This document shows, one piece after another, positions 34,919-47,215 of a stretch of 64,000 nucleotides of DNA. Position 1 is the stretch's first letter; every line of letters begins with the position of its first letter. Source of the stretch: Phycomyces blakesleeanus NRRL 1555(-) (taxonomy: Eukaryota > Mucoromycota > Mucoromycetes > Mucorales > Phycomycetaceae); NCBI RefSeq assembly GCF_001638985.1, contig NW_017265136.1, positions 740,461 to 804,460 on the forward strand, given 5' to 3'. The notes beneath the pieces are model-generated. The model saw only the letters and a program-made list of their open reading frames with translations, searched no databases and had not been told where the DNA came from. The position numbers and the translations under genes are program-made.

Positions 34919-36069
34919 AGCCTTCAATTCTTATGATTTTCTTGGCATTTTTTTTGTTAAAATAAATTGTAAACACAAGCTTTTTTTTCTCACTCTCATT
35001 CTTATATTACAAAAAAGCAACAAAATACTGCGAGACACACTATCATAAATTATTTATATATTCTATTTCGTACCTAACACAATTGGTGTTGGCTCCTTTA
35101 TGACTACAAATATGGTATAGACTCTCCAAGTTGCGCATTGTGAATCAAATGAATATCAATGAATTCTCGTCTGAACAAATCTTTGGGATTAATAAGCTCA
35201 GACAGTATATATATATAACAAAGACAAAGATATTACGAAAGGAGATAATATCCCAGAAGAAGTCCCTTCAAATATTTTGACTAGACTTTGAAAAAAAAAG
35301 TTTCAAGTCGAATACTAATAAATTCATCAAAGACATCCTCTGGTTTGATAGTAGAAAGTGTAGATTTGGTAGTAGAGAAATTCAAGATCTCTGATGTGAT
35401 CGAGATAGCATCAACGCCGAACAAAGATTACGTATCCTAATTCTTTATAGTTCGGGAAGCAAACAAGTACAAACCCATTCTAGGCTACAAGAGGATCAAC
35501 CAATTTATCTAAGTGGTATGACTTTGAGATAAAAAGTGAAGAAAATCATCCTACTAGCCCCGAATTGGCCAGTCTAATTTGGGTGGCCGATACTTCCACG
35601 GATGGGCATCACTCCACCAATGCTCTTTCCCATAAATCAGGCATGGACTCTAAGCGCATGGTTGCTATCTACAATAAGCAGGAGACAGGGAGATTAGGCA
35701 AAGACATGACCAATTCATTTTCTCGGTCTACCAAAAGTAAAACTTTGGAAATATATGGTAGTAAATGGAAGGGATAGGAAGAGCAGTGTAAACAAAAAAA
35801 ATCATTCACAAGCTTGTCTACCATGCTAGCTATAAGACAAAAGTCTAGCTGTAGCTGACTCCTTTCTTAGAGATTTCTTTATACTGGTCAGGTCAATACA
35901 ATTTATTAAGGTACTGAATTAGCTGCTTATGGTTATCCAATAAAGTCGTTTAATTAACAGATGGCAAAACACTCTTCTTTATCAAATACTTGAGCTAATA
36001 TGCTCTTGAAAATTGATCATCTCTAGTAGGTCATTTTCGTACCAATGATATACTCCCCCCATAGAGAGG
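34919..36069. other. Intergenic, probable decayed 5' part of a transposon
   Basis: No intact gene. It contains frame fragments (for example at 35565-35777) without recognisable domains. The stretch immediately precedes the Tc1/mariner relic and may include its decayed 5' part, but I could not locate a helix-turn-helix or a left terminal repeat. Confidence 0.35.
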
Positions 36070-36400
36070 ATAATAGGATTTATTGATGACATGAGTGATT
36101 TAGTTGTAAGAAAGGGCTATGCAAAAGGAAAGGAAATAAGGTGCGGTCAAAAGAATGGTATATTTACTGGAAAATGACGATGTTTCATCATGATGGAAAT
36201 GTGTGCCTTATCTTCTCAAAGGGAAATCGTATTACTACAGATAATGCACCCATCTATAAATAAGATAACATTAGAAGATTCATCGAAAAGCATGAGTATA
36301 TAGGCGTATAACTTCTGTCGTATTCTCCTGACATAAACCCAATCGACCAATTTTGGTCAATTGTAAAGATTAAATCAAAACGAGAAAAGCACTTGTAAAT
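36070..36400 (+). mobile_element. Tc1/mariner transposase relic (DDE domain)
   Basis: The plus-strand translation, read through stop codons, gives GFIDDMSDLVVRKGYAKGKE (first catalytic Asp segment), TTDNAPIYK (second catalytic Asp, DNAPIH-like), and LLSYSPDINPIDQFWSIVK (third catalytic acidic residue, SPDLNPIE-like). This is the conserved order of Tc1/mariner-type DDE transposases. In-frame TAA codons after APIYK and after EYIGV, plus a frame change between the first and second blocks, show that it is dead. About 110 codons of the catalytic core remain; no N-terminal helix-turn-helix was found. Confidence 0.8.
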
Positions 36401-36542
36401 TGAGACTTAATATTATAGAGTTACTAAATCACACCAAAGTATCCTCATAAGCTACTTGAAATGATACTGTCTCTATTCAGCTTCGAAGTTTGAAACTCGT
36501 TTTAACAAAGAACCTCTACAGTAAGTTTTGCACATATTTGGG

Positions 36543-36792
36543 GTGGACAGACTGAAAAGTTAAAAAAATAAGTTTAGCATTTTTTTTAAAAACGACTCTG
36601 CCCGGCTAGTCTTCTTCCATTGCCAATTAGATTAAAAATAAGCCTTTTTGGCTGAGGAGATTTGCCATATGATGAGAGACCTAGAAAAGTATTCAATAAG
36701 AGATTCTCACATAATGGAAGAGATAATATTATGAGCACTTGATTTTATCTAATATGCATTTGAACTAATTTTGAACTTTTCAGTCTGTCCAC
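36543..36792. repeat. 250-base foldback with 19-base perfect inverted ends
   Basis: GTGGACAGACTGAAAAGTT at 36543-36561 is exactly repeated in inverted orientation at 36774-36792; pairing stops at 19 bases on both sides. It starts about 145 bases after the Tc1/mariner relic. It could be a small non-autonomous (MITE-like) element, or one real transposon end plus an end of a second insertion. Confidence 0.7.
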
Positions 36793-37785
36793 ACTAATTA
36801 CCCCTTCATATTTAGGGGAAAGGTTACTTTTTTTTTCAATGATTCTTCAGCTCTCATTGGGTCGCTTAAATGCCACAGTGCACAAGACCTGGAAAAACCT
36901 GCAATAAAATATTTTCCCTTTTACACTAATTGTGTAAAAAAAACCGAAAAAATAAAATATAAATCAAATAATTGATGAAAATAGTACTTACTTTAGCTTG
37001 TTTTTTTTTTTTTTGTATATCTATTCTTTATTAAAAGTCGATAATCTTTGGCTTTGTCAGCAATGAATAGATCGTTAAAACGGGCACTGAGATTTATATA
37101 ACCGGTTGAGCCGATTAAACTAACGGAATCTAGAGATTTCTGAAGATTATGGCAAATAAACACAGCAAGGTGCTAACAAAATACTATATTCGCTTACAGT
37201 CAATAGAATTACAGACAATACCAGTCGAATTACAAAGTTTAAATTTGATGTTAGAGTATGTTTCTTTAATAATTAAAGTAATTTCAATAATGAGCATATT
37301 TCGATTCAAAAATCAACGAAGACTAGCTTGAATATTGCAGTTGTTATAATGTTATATGTTTATTCTAGAAAGATTAAAATGTTCTACTGTATATAGTGTA
37401 TTATATAATATGATTATTGAAGTATATATATTTGGGCTGAATGCTTATAAATCAACTTTTTTTCAACAATAACGACACATTTCGCATTATGAAGCTCATT
37501 TTTCTTTTCTTGATTATGTGAAATAAGAATCCGAGTCCATAAATTGGCTTTTGTACTTACCCAAAAAAAATAAATAAATTATATATCGATAGATTTGTAT
37601 CAGTACTGCATCGAAATATGTTAATTCTGATGAATTTTTTTTTTCCAATTTTTTTTTTACTTTCAACAGCTGTGAAACTCCTTCAGTGTTTTGTATTTGA
37701 CTTGGTTTTCCGCTTATAAACTTCTCAAATAAATATAGAGCAAATCGCTACTTCATTTGGGATATTCAAATCCAAGGGTCCCTTT

Positions 37786-37816
<31 letters not shown>

Positions 37817-39007
37817 TCCCAGTGTCTCACATCGTATTTATCAGTATGAACATGTTTTACTTGCGTATATATTTTCTAGACAGAGGTTACCAACTAAGAA
37901 TAACAGTACCAGGACACGCATGAAGGATCTGCATGCATATAGTCAGTGCTTTGAATTCTTGTTCACCTGCGTACATAATTAATTGGTACTATAATCATCT
38001 TTCTTAATTCTTTATTATAATAATACCATCTGTGGATTAAATATGATCGTACAACATTTGAAAATAAAAAATAAAATTTGAATCGATTTTTATATGTATA
38101 TTTTTATATTTATTCTTTGAAAATTAAACAGGTCCTATATACATATATTATTAATATTAATATTACCGTCTTATAATGTTTCAAAAATAAAAGACCCTAT
38201 TGACTTTAACTATTTTACTACTGATCTCAATAACCCTTCCTCCTTCCCCTCCCAAAAGGCATATGTAGTCCAAATCCAATTATCATAATCAGAACAGATC
38301 TTTTGTCTTTTATTGTATATATATATATATTTTTAAGAAAAAAAAAACTAAATTATAATAAAACCATGAGGGGTATGTACCTTCTAATTGGGTGCAACAT
38401 ATAGTGTTGATGTTTTTTTTTTTAATATTCAATTTAACGGACCTTGACATTTACACTCATGTTTATAATGCAAAGAAGTGTTTTTTCTTTAAAAAAAGAA
38501 AAAAAAGGCACGGCTCAAATGAATATTATTATGAAAGAAACTTCAGAACCTTATTTATTAAAATATATAGTATAATCTTTTAATCGTCATTGAGCTACAT
38601 AGGCAATCATCTGGCAAGATTTGACAGCTTTAATTTTTTTTTAATATATATATGTATAACCCTCTTTTAGCGGAGTCTGTATAGGTAATGTCGCTGTTTC
38701 ACAGGAGTCCAAAGCTATTGCACGTTTTTTTTTTATACTGTTCACCAAGGAGTATATAGGAAGAATTGGTTTTTAGACCTTGTCTTGCTTCGGTTTATGG
38801 TTCGATGCGGACTTGCCTTGCTGTTCCTAATATAATCTAAAGAACTTACTGGACTGCATAACTGTGGAATAATTATTTCCAGGTGCCGATTTCTTGCAAT
38901 ATTGACGTTTTCTCTCCGATGAAAAGTATATATAAAAGGCTTGTTATTTTTTGTAAATATTATCCTTTATCAATTTCATTTCATTTCATTTCATTTAATT
39001 TTCAATA
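36793..39007. other. Intergenic, AT-rich; alcohol dehydrogenase promoter at right end
   Basis: No gene seen. It has many poly-A/T tracts, TA runs (37788-37811, 38318-38330) and short frames without features. A small plus-strand frame at 37149-37331 has no recognisable motif. Confidence 0.5.
38927..38939 (+). promoter_or_regulatory. Probable TATA box of the alcohol dehydrogenase gene
   Basis: TATATATAAAAG lies about 70 bases upstream of the ATG at 39008. It is followed by a short leader with repeated CATTT units (about 38977-38998), fitting a strongly expressed metabolic gene. Confidence 0.5.
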
Positions 39008-40422
39008 ATGGGATACACTATCAAGGCCATCGCTTCCACTGAGAACCCCGAGGAATATGTTGAAACTACCTATGAAGCTCCTTCTCTCGGAGAGGCCGAT
39101 GTCTACATCAAGATGAAGGCCTGTGGTGTATGCCACACTGATTATATCTTCCAGAGCATGGTTCCTCCCGGAACTGTCCTTGGTCACGAACCCATCGGTG
39201 TTATTGAAGAGCTCGGCTCCAAGGTTACCAAATTCGAGAAGGGCGATCTTGTTGGGTAAGTTAGGGATTCCTAATGATTACATTTATCCGTCAATCTAAT
39301 CAATCCAAATACACACATCTATATAATTACATTAGATTCTCTTTCCTCAAGAACTGCTGTCTCGACTGCCCCGAGTGCAATTCTGGTGATGACTACTTGT
39401 GCCGTAAGCGTGTGATGTTCCCTGAGGGTGGAAACAACGGCTTTGCTGAAGCTGCTGTTGTTAACTCTCGGTAAGTACAATAATAAAGGTGTACATGATT
39501 CATATATTAATCACCATATCAGATTTGTTTACAAGATCCCTAAGGGTCTCGAGGCAAAGGATGCCGCACCCTTGATGTGCGCTGGTGTCACTGTTTTCTC
39601 GGCCCTGATCCAATCTGGCGTAACCCCTACCGGTCGTATCGGTGTGGTAGGCATTGGTGGTCTCGGCCACCTTGCTCTCCAATTCTCTCGTGCATGGGGC
39701 TGCCATGTAACTGCCATTTCCACCAGTCCTGTAAGTCTAATTTTTTTCAATTAAATAATAATAATAATAATATATATTTATATTTATATTATACAACATT
39801 CAATTAAACATTTTCCCCGATTATAGTCCAAGAAGGAAGAGGCTCTTGGTTTCGGTGCCCATGACTACATTAGCTCTAGAGACTTTGGAGAGGACTTTGT
39901 TATCGCTGACGAGGACAAGTACGATGTTATTCTTAACACCGTCAGCGCCAAACTTAACTGGGATGAGTACCTCACCCTCCTTAAGCCGTAAGTGCAACAT
40001 ATATAGCTATACAATCATTACTGGTATATCTTGGAGATATGTACTCATTCATAAACTCTTTATTATTTCTTAGTGCTGGAAAATTCATGATGATCGGTAT
40101 TCCCGATGGATCTATCGAGGTCAAGGATGTTGTTGGTATGATTATGGATCGTCGTGCCGTAGTCGGTACCATCCTCGGTGGTCGCTCCATGGTCACCTCA
40201 ATGCTCGAGTTTGCCACTAGACATAACATCAAGCCTGCTGTTGAAGAATATCCCTTTGTAAGTTTCAAAGCATTGTACAATAGATAGAGGTTTTATGTGT
40301 AATTAAAAAATTCTAAACATCCTGTTTGTTTATAGACCGCCACTGGACTTGCTGATGCCATTATTAGCTGCCACACTAACAAGGCCAGATACAGAGGTGT
40401 CCTTGTTGCTGAGGACCAATAG
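39008..40422 (+). CDS. Zinc-dependent alcohol dehydrogenase (cinnamyl-ADH/ADH6-like)
   Basis: Exons 39008-39255, 39336-39470, 39523-39730, 39827-39987, 40074-40257 and 40336-40422 encode 340 residues, the usual length for the CAD-type medium-chain dehydrogenases. Motifs: GVCHTDY with the catalytic zinc Cys, GHEPIG (zinc His and Glu), a structural-zinc Cys cluster CCLDCPECNSGDDYLC, and VGIGGLGHLA, the nucleotide-binding GxGxxG turn. STSPSKKEEA follows the second strand: Ser/Lys there favours NADPH over NADH, as in ADH6. It would reduce aldehydes to alcohols in the cytosol. Codon use is strongly biased to C/G-ending codons in places, as in highly expressed genes. It runs tail-to-tail with the YTH gene. 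Confidence 0.94.
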
Positions 40423-40735
40423 ATAACTCCTCTTGTTTAAATTTGTAAAACTGTCCTTGATTTTATTTCATACTTTTTCCCTTGCATATACATTTTACAT
40501 CCACCATTGAATAAAGCGACATACTTTTTTTTTTATATTTATATCTTTATACATTTATAAGCAGCCATATAATTTATTTATTTTTATGTATAACGTGTGC
40601 GAACCAAGTTGTATGTTGAGTATCTGTAAACAAGAGAGAGAGAGAGAGAAAGCCTTATCCTTATCATTATCCTTATCACCGCCATCGTCATCGTCATCGT
40701 CATCGGCGTCGGCATCCTCCTTATCAATAACAATA
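40423..40735. other. Intergenic between convergent ADH and YTH genes
   Basis: Contains the 3' regions of both genes, a GA run (40633-40648) and an imperfect CATCGT/CCTTAT trinucleotide-type array (about 40655-40730). The acidic minus-strand frame here is a translation of the array and is not in frame with the YTH protein. Confidence 0.6.
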
Positions 40736-43009
40736 TCACTCAAAGCAACCCTCGACGTCTATCTCTTTTCCCTTTGTATTGCTCTTCAATTTAAACATCT
40801 CAATTAACTGTTCTCCTACACTTGTCTCCAGCTCTGTGCCGTCCACCGATTCCTTCACTAACGTCATATTCCATGGATTAAAAAAATCCGGAGACTTTCT
40901 GAACGGGATACGGCATCTAAATTATCGAACGACACTTTGATAAATAAGAACTATCTTTTTTTTATATATATATTATTCTACGGATAAAGGCGGATCTAGG
41001 CAACTATCATACCTTACTATCCATTCCAATGCAAACACAAAGTTCCATGGTCTTGGGTGTCTTATCTGGCCTAGAGGTTCAATGGGTCCTTTTGACTGAA
41101 CTTCATCAGGAGCTTCTTTTGATTTTGATTTAAGCTGTGCTTTTTGTTTGTTCTTTCCAGATCGTTTGCGCTTTTTATATTCATTTTTGAAGGGTGTATT
41201 GACCAGTCCATACTGTCTTCCATACTTCCGGCACTCTAAAATGTCAATTACAGGGCTAATCATTCTAAACAGTGCAATAAGTAAAGTAAATATACATATA
41301 GATTATATATATATATATATATATCTTTGGATAATCATTCATCGCTTACTGCGCACAGCCACAGTACTCGCCACTTCCTGTGATACTAAAGATCAAATAA
41401 ACTTTTGGCGTGTTCTATTCAAAAATTTAAATAAATGGAAACTGATACATAAAAATAAAATAAAAGAAAGAATAAAATGAGTTTAGGTAACTTGCCTCAA
41501 AGACAATATTCAAATGTTCCATTTTTGGACGGGACACAGACCAATAGCCAGTTTGAAAGCTAAACTTCAAATCCTGTGGTGCCCATGGTTTCAATATAAA
41601 ATACCGAGCATATGGTGTGTACCAAGGTACACTGGGTACGTAAAAATATGGATTGATATTTGGATAGGGGATCAATGTAGCTGTAGGCGAGTATTCAGTA
41701 TAATACTCGTTTTCTTGTCCAGAACGGTAGCAATATGAAAATTCAGTGTAACCTATTGATGTCATTGGCGTTTGATATAATTCTGCCACATCATTGTTCA
41801 TGTCACAAAGTAATGGAGGGTAAACGAAAGGTAGACTTTGGTGATCCGTTGGTGATTCCAGCTGTGTATATTTGGTTGCACCTTTTTGTTTAGTGGATAT
41901 TTGATATTTACATCTTTAAATGCTTACCCCTATAGGATAGCATTGCAGAATAACGCCATGAAATACTAAGCATATATGTATACATATATGTGTGTGTGTA
42001 TATTTATATTTATATTTATATGTGTGTGAATAGAAAAATAACAGCAAACAAATAGCCTCAAACTATACATTTCTAATTTACCAGTATTGTCAAACCGCTG
42101 AATATTTATAAACAGTGCCTCGTCGCTGCCGTAAGTTACATGGGCAAAATGTTCAATACGTCGATATTTTATGTGCTAGATTACAAAATACATATACACG
42201 TTCTATTAGCACAGATCCTACAAAATCTGGTTAGTAACACTTGCCAGTACATCGGGACTATAGAGTAATCTTTGTAGATCTTTAAAAGACACAGTCTTGG
42301 GTAGGAACCCGATCCACATGATTGCTGAATTATAGTCATTGATTGGAGAGAACGATTCAACCTCCTCAGCAGCACAGTCTTGGTCCTTATTGTCTACTGT
42401 AAAAGGCTCTGTAGAGGAAGATATACGAGAGCCAGGCTGTGATTGAACTTGGCTAGATGTGGTTTTTAAAAAGATGTTAAAGGCAACATTCTTCCAGTCT
42501 AGACATCCTTTTGGATTGGTTCGATCATGAGTATTGTCAATCACAACATTTGACTGCTGATCAATCGTCTTGATTTCCGTTGTCGTTGAGGTAGTATTGT
42601 CACTTGACAATGTACTTTGTGCACACCATGTGTCTGGTCTGTAGATGAATATACTCTCAGAGGGAGATGAAGTCTCAGACAGATTATAGTTATCTATGTG
42701 AACAGAAGTTGGACTAGAGATGGCAAGTTCTTGCATATCGTGTTCAATGGTAGACAAATGCATGTCCTGTACCACCGAACTAAGGTTGGGAGAGAATCGT
42801 GCGCCGTCGATTGTAGTATCTTCTGATACTATGTTTTGAGCGCTTTCTAGGCTAATGACACTCGAATGGCTACTGATATTAGACGCATCTAATGCTTCAT
42901 CTACTGAGGTATTATGGGACAAGTCACTACGGATCACCATGTCCCACTCCAGGTGGTTTGGATCTTCTTGACTCATGGAAGTTGATTGTAAAGGAATATT
43001 TAGTGACAT
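40736..43009 (-). CDS. RRM-YTH domain RNA-binding protein (putative m6A reader)
   Basis: Seven minus-strand exons: 43009-42239, 42175-42082, 41965-41928, 41861-41496, 41414-41350, 41264-41013 and 40916-40736; 588 residues in phase. A Ser/Thr-rich N-terminus (about 225 residues) precedes an RRM-like fold (IMWIGFLPKTVSFKDLQRLL, then RRIEHFAHVTYGS and FHGVILQCYPIG). The YTH domain runs from about residue 385 to 580: RYFILKPWAPQDL, GYWSVS (first cage Trp), VYLIFSITGSGEYCGCAQM, LEWIVRCRIPF, NPWNMTLVKESVDGTELE. YTH domains bind N6-methyladenosine in RNA; fungal members control meiotic or developmental transcripts. The domain has a basic insert (about 60 residues) between the SPV strand and the ALEWIV strand. 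The 41415-41495 intron begins GCAAGT. The first donor (near 42238) is the least certain boundary. It shares a divergent promoter with the OSBP gene. Confidence 0.85.
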
Positions 43010-43517
43010 GAATTTTCTTTGTTTTTTTTTGTTTTTTGTTTTGTTTTGTTTTGTTTTGCTTATATCAACTAAGGGAGGGCAAACTAAAATAAGGGTGTAA
43101 TAAATCATCAGGTAGAGATGTATAATTAATATCTACGCGTCGTTGACCTAAGCAAGTTCCTTTTCGGCTGGGCAATCAAGAGAGATAGCGAGAGATTCTT
43201 TCACAAGATCTAGAAATCGAATTTCATGAACAACCATATCACTTACATGGGCCAGGTTTTACAGTGTACTCTAAAAAGATAAAAGAAGAGAAAGTTATTA
43301 AAGTTAATACAAGTGGAGTATTTAAGCTCATACTATCAATCAAAAGAGGTGACGCTTCACCTGCGCTGTGTACCAGAAAGGCACGTGGGTATGCCATTGA
43401 CACCCTCCACCCTATATCTCTTTCTTTTTTCCTCCATTCATTCATCAGCCGACCTTGCTCTTCTTAATCAAATAAGCACTTTCTGTTTTCAGCATTACGC
43501 ATTCATTTTGTGATTTG
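43010..43517. promoter_or_regulatory. Shared divergent promoter of YTH and OSBP genes
   Basis: 508 bases between two divergent start codons. It holds a TTTTG run (43020-43058) directly upstream of the YTH start and no obvious gene. The frames at 43239-43513 overlap on both strands and have no family features. Confidence 0.5.
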
Positions 43518-46500
43518 ATGCCAGAGATCTGTATTCAGCCACGCGATGTCTATGAGCATCATATCAACATCAGCAATAATGGTACATGTCTTCACTGGGA
43601 ATTTTCTACAAAGAAGAAGAACATAGCTTTTGGCTTGATTTACTATCCCCACCCTTCCTCTTCTCCAAATATCTCTCAAAGGGAGGAAAACGAGGAGGAT
43701 GATGAGAAGGATAATTCTAGGTCCGCTCTAGCCCTACCAGACCATCTTCACATAAGAATACCCAAAGATATTCATGAAATATCCTATCGAAATTCGCTTC
43801 CAGTAGCAGATAAACAATCTGTTACCATATTACCCCTCAGCCATGTAAATTCCTCGGCACAGACAATCACTGGAAGCCACACAGTCACTGAGCCAGGCGA
43901 CTATGTGCTTATATTTGGTACTTGTATTGTGAGAACATTGGAGAAAAGACTGATAATTGAACAGACAATACATTTTCCTTCCATGCCTCAAAGGTCCTAT
44001 CCTTTACGGTCACAAGTGATGAAGACGAGCCACCAGCGAGCATAATTAGCGGAATGACAGGGTGGCTACTCAAAAAACGCAGAAAACGTATGCAGGGTAA
44101 GCAAAGCAAAAGCAAGAGCCGACATTAAACAAGTTCCTCAGTCTCTCTGTTAATTCATGTCGTGTTTTAAGGATGGGCCAAGCGGTGGTTTGAATTATCG
44201 TCCACAGGTGTTCTATCGTACTCAATTGACGAAAAGAGTATTAAAAGAGGCTCTATACATGTCAATCTATCTACCCTGGCCATTTATCCAAAGCAACGAA
44301 CGCTTCACATCGATTCAGGCACTGTGATCTACCATCTAAAGGCGCTTACGGCAGAGAGTTTTGAAGCCTGGATAGAAGCCTTTAGAGCATCTAGAGCTAT
44401 TTGTACTAGTCCCTCAAAAGCACCTGGAATTCTCGTCGATGGGAGTTGGTTACTCGCAGATGGTCACATTAGCCACTCTCCTGCCGCTCCCTCCTTTGCA
44501 AACACTTCCCAAGTTCAGTTGAATAAAAGTATTGCCGAGATCTCGGACGAGATTAAATCTTTGGAACAAGTGATCTTGGACTTTAAGAACATCTTGGACA
44601 AGAGTGCAGCCGCGAGTACAATTGAGGTTGTGCCAAGTACACCACCACCTACAATCAAGAAACGTTTTCCTTTTCGACGTGGCAGTAGCGGTTCTTCTGT
44701 TCTCCCTTTTAAGATCGCCTGCCCCAGCTTAGATATTATCGCGCAGCAGGGAATTTTGGAACGCCTAACTCAGTCGGTCAAGGCTTTGGTTGTTTCAAGA
44801 GATGCAATGCTTGCGGCGCTGGAGGAACAACAGACTCTGTGGGATAATTCCGTTCAGCGTTCTATTCCAGATGGTAATAATTGCGTCTATCTATGGCTGG
44901 ACTGCGCTTACACCTATGTCTATTTATCTATCTATCTGTTCACTTGTATGATTAGATCCCCGATTATTGATGCCTCAGGAGCAATATCCCGGTAATCGTG
45001 CACCTAGTTTTTACTCGTATCAGACATCGATTCGATCAGAATTGTTTTATGATGCACAAGATGACTTTGTACTATCCGAAGATGAAGAAGAGGATGCAGT
45101 AGTAACACACGGTAGCTCAGATTCGGAAGAAGAGGGTTGCAATACAACAGGTAAGCTTAAAAGTAGTTTTTAAAATAAATAAATAAGAAGATTGGCTAAA
45201 GTTTTTTTTTCTTTAAAAAAAAAGATATAGATACACTAGAAGAAACAGATAAAATTACAAATGCTTTTGTAGAGCTTAGTCAACCTGATGTACAGGTGGT
45301 GAGACGCACAAGACTCCCATCTACTGTGGTTGGTAATGTCTCGCTTTTAGCCATTCTTCGTAAGAATATTGGAAAAGATCTCTCTACAATTTCTATGCCA
45401 GTTGGTATAAATGAGCCCTTGAATTTACTCCAAAGGCTCTGTGAAGAGCTGGAGTACTCTGAATTACTTGAAAAAGCATCTGCACAAACTGAGTCTATTG
45501 ATCGCTTGATGTATGTTGCTGTGTTTGCTGTATCTGGATATTCGGCTACAAATTACAGACTTGGTCGCAAATTGTTTAATCCACTTATGAGCGAAACATT
45601 TGAGTGCATACGACCTGACAAAGGGTTTCGATTCATTTCTGAAAAAGTTTCCCATTCCCCAGCTGTTATGGCCGTAAGTAATGACAATAAACCTTAATTA
45701 TAAATCTAACGGTTTTTTTTTATTCTGATAGTGCCATGCAGAGTCGAAGAGCTTTCAATTCTGGCAGACTTCTCTTGGAAAAACCAAATTCTGGGGTAAC
45801 TTGATATATATATATATATATTTCCAACGAAGATAACAATAATAAAATATATGAATACGCGCTAACTAAACTGTAAATATTATCTAGGAAAGTCTATGGT
45901 AAGTGTAATTAAGCTCTTATTGTCTTGTTCTTAACAAAAATTTTAGGAGCTTATATTCAAAGGAGCAGTTCATGTTACACTGACCGGGCACTCGGATGGC
46001 GTGTTTAGTTACACTAAACCTTCTAGTTGGTTACGCAACATGATGGCTGGATGCAAGTACCTTGAGCATGTAGGCGAAATGCGTGTCCAAAATGAGGTCA
46101 CAGGCGAATACGCTATTGTTACATTCAAAGGTGCCACTGGTGGCGGATTCTTTGGTGGTCTTCCGACTGATAGAAACTCGGTGGTGATTAGTTGCCATGG
46201 TTCCGATGGCCAAAAGTTGCGGGAGGTACAAGGAAAATGGAGTGAGGAATTATGGCAAATGACTGGAGAGACAAAGTCCAGATTATGGAAGTCACAGCCC
46301 CCTCCTTTTGAAGACAATCTATCGTATTACGGATTTACGCAATTTGCTATGGAGCTCAATGAGATATCTTCACTTGAAGATGCTATCCCTCCTACCGATA
46401 CACGTCTTAGACCAGATCAACGCTTATTCGAGCAAGGTATGAAGAGTATGGAAAAATACTGGACTTTGATTTATTAACACTTTTATGGAATCGCTTATTT

Positions 46501-46746
46501 GTTTGACTGTTGCTTTTTTTTTTAGGTCAGGTTGATGAAGCCGATGATGTAAAACTTAGGATTGAACAACAGCAAAGAGAGCGAAGAAAGGACATGGAGC
46601 TTCAAGGAGAACAGTGGAATCCATTGTGGTTTGAAAGCCACCAGGATCCTAACGATCCTCTTGGGGAGACTTGGAAATATAAAGGTGGCTACTGGGAAGC
46701 AAGACGTAGCAAGAAATGGCCATCAGATATGCTGACTCTATGGTAG
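43518..46746 (+). CDS. Oxysterol-binding protein, GOLD-PH-FFAT-ORD (Osh3-like)
   Basis: Nine exons: 43518-43917, 43965-44096, 44172-44873, 44956-45150, 45225-45673, 45732-45795, 45888-45898, 45947-46436 and 46526-46746; 887 residues in phase. Order: GOLD-like domain (1-150) ending with the FDNTFSF strand; PH domain (about 162-250, GWLLKKRRKRMQGWAKRWFEL); an FFAT-like VAP-binding motif LFYDAQDDF near residue 440 in an acidic context; and the sterol/lipid-binding ORD (about 500-880). This is the layout of yeast Osh3, which carries lipids at ER-plasma membrane contacts and regulates PI4P turnover by Sac1. The OSBP fingerprint, usually EQVSHHPP, reads EKVSHSPA here (45641-45664), so the second His and last Pro are lost. 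Exon 7 is only 11 bases. The 47-base first intron is the shortest in the window. Confidence 0.93.
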
Positions 46747-47215
46747 TAATAGTAAACAAGAGAAATACTTGGTACTATTACCATTACCACTACTATTATT
46801 ACCATTATTACCATTGTTACAACTATCACTACTACTCTTATTACTACTATTACTACTATTACTATTATTATTATTATTATTATTAAATCTGTATATTTAT
46901 ATAAGGAAGAACAATACTATACAACATGTTAAAAACAAACAAAAAAACCATTTTTGCAAGATTTTCTGAGGTTTAATGATGGTTTCAAGGATGGCTTTTG
47001 ATTAAGCACTACTTTTTCTTCTTTCTTTTGCTATGAATGTAGCTCAAAAATAAGATCACATATTAAACATCCCACCTTTACCCCCCCTCCCTCATATTTT
47101 CTCAATCAACAAAAAAATTGTAATAAAATAATTCACTAAAAAGTATTTTAAAGAATGCAATAGCTTACCAAAAGGCCGTTTTGAAAATCCCGTGGTGATA
47201 GCCAGGCCGAAATAT
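46747..47215. repeat. Intergenic with (ACT/ATT)n array
   Basis: A long imperfect ACTATT/ACCATT trinucleotide array (about 46776-46884), then AT-rich 3' DNA. It separates the OSBP gene from the minus-strand exons downstream. No gene seen. Confidence 0.75.

Noticed and set aside
40555..40743. An Asp-rich minus-strand frame at the end of the YTH gene
   Set aside because: It is out of frame with the YTH C-terminus, which ends in a clear TGA, and is a translation of a CATCGT-type array.
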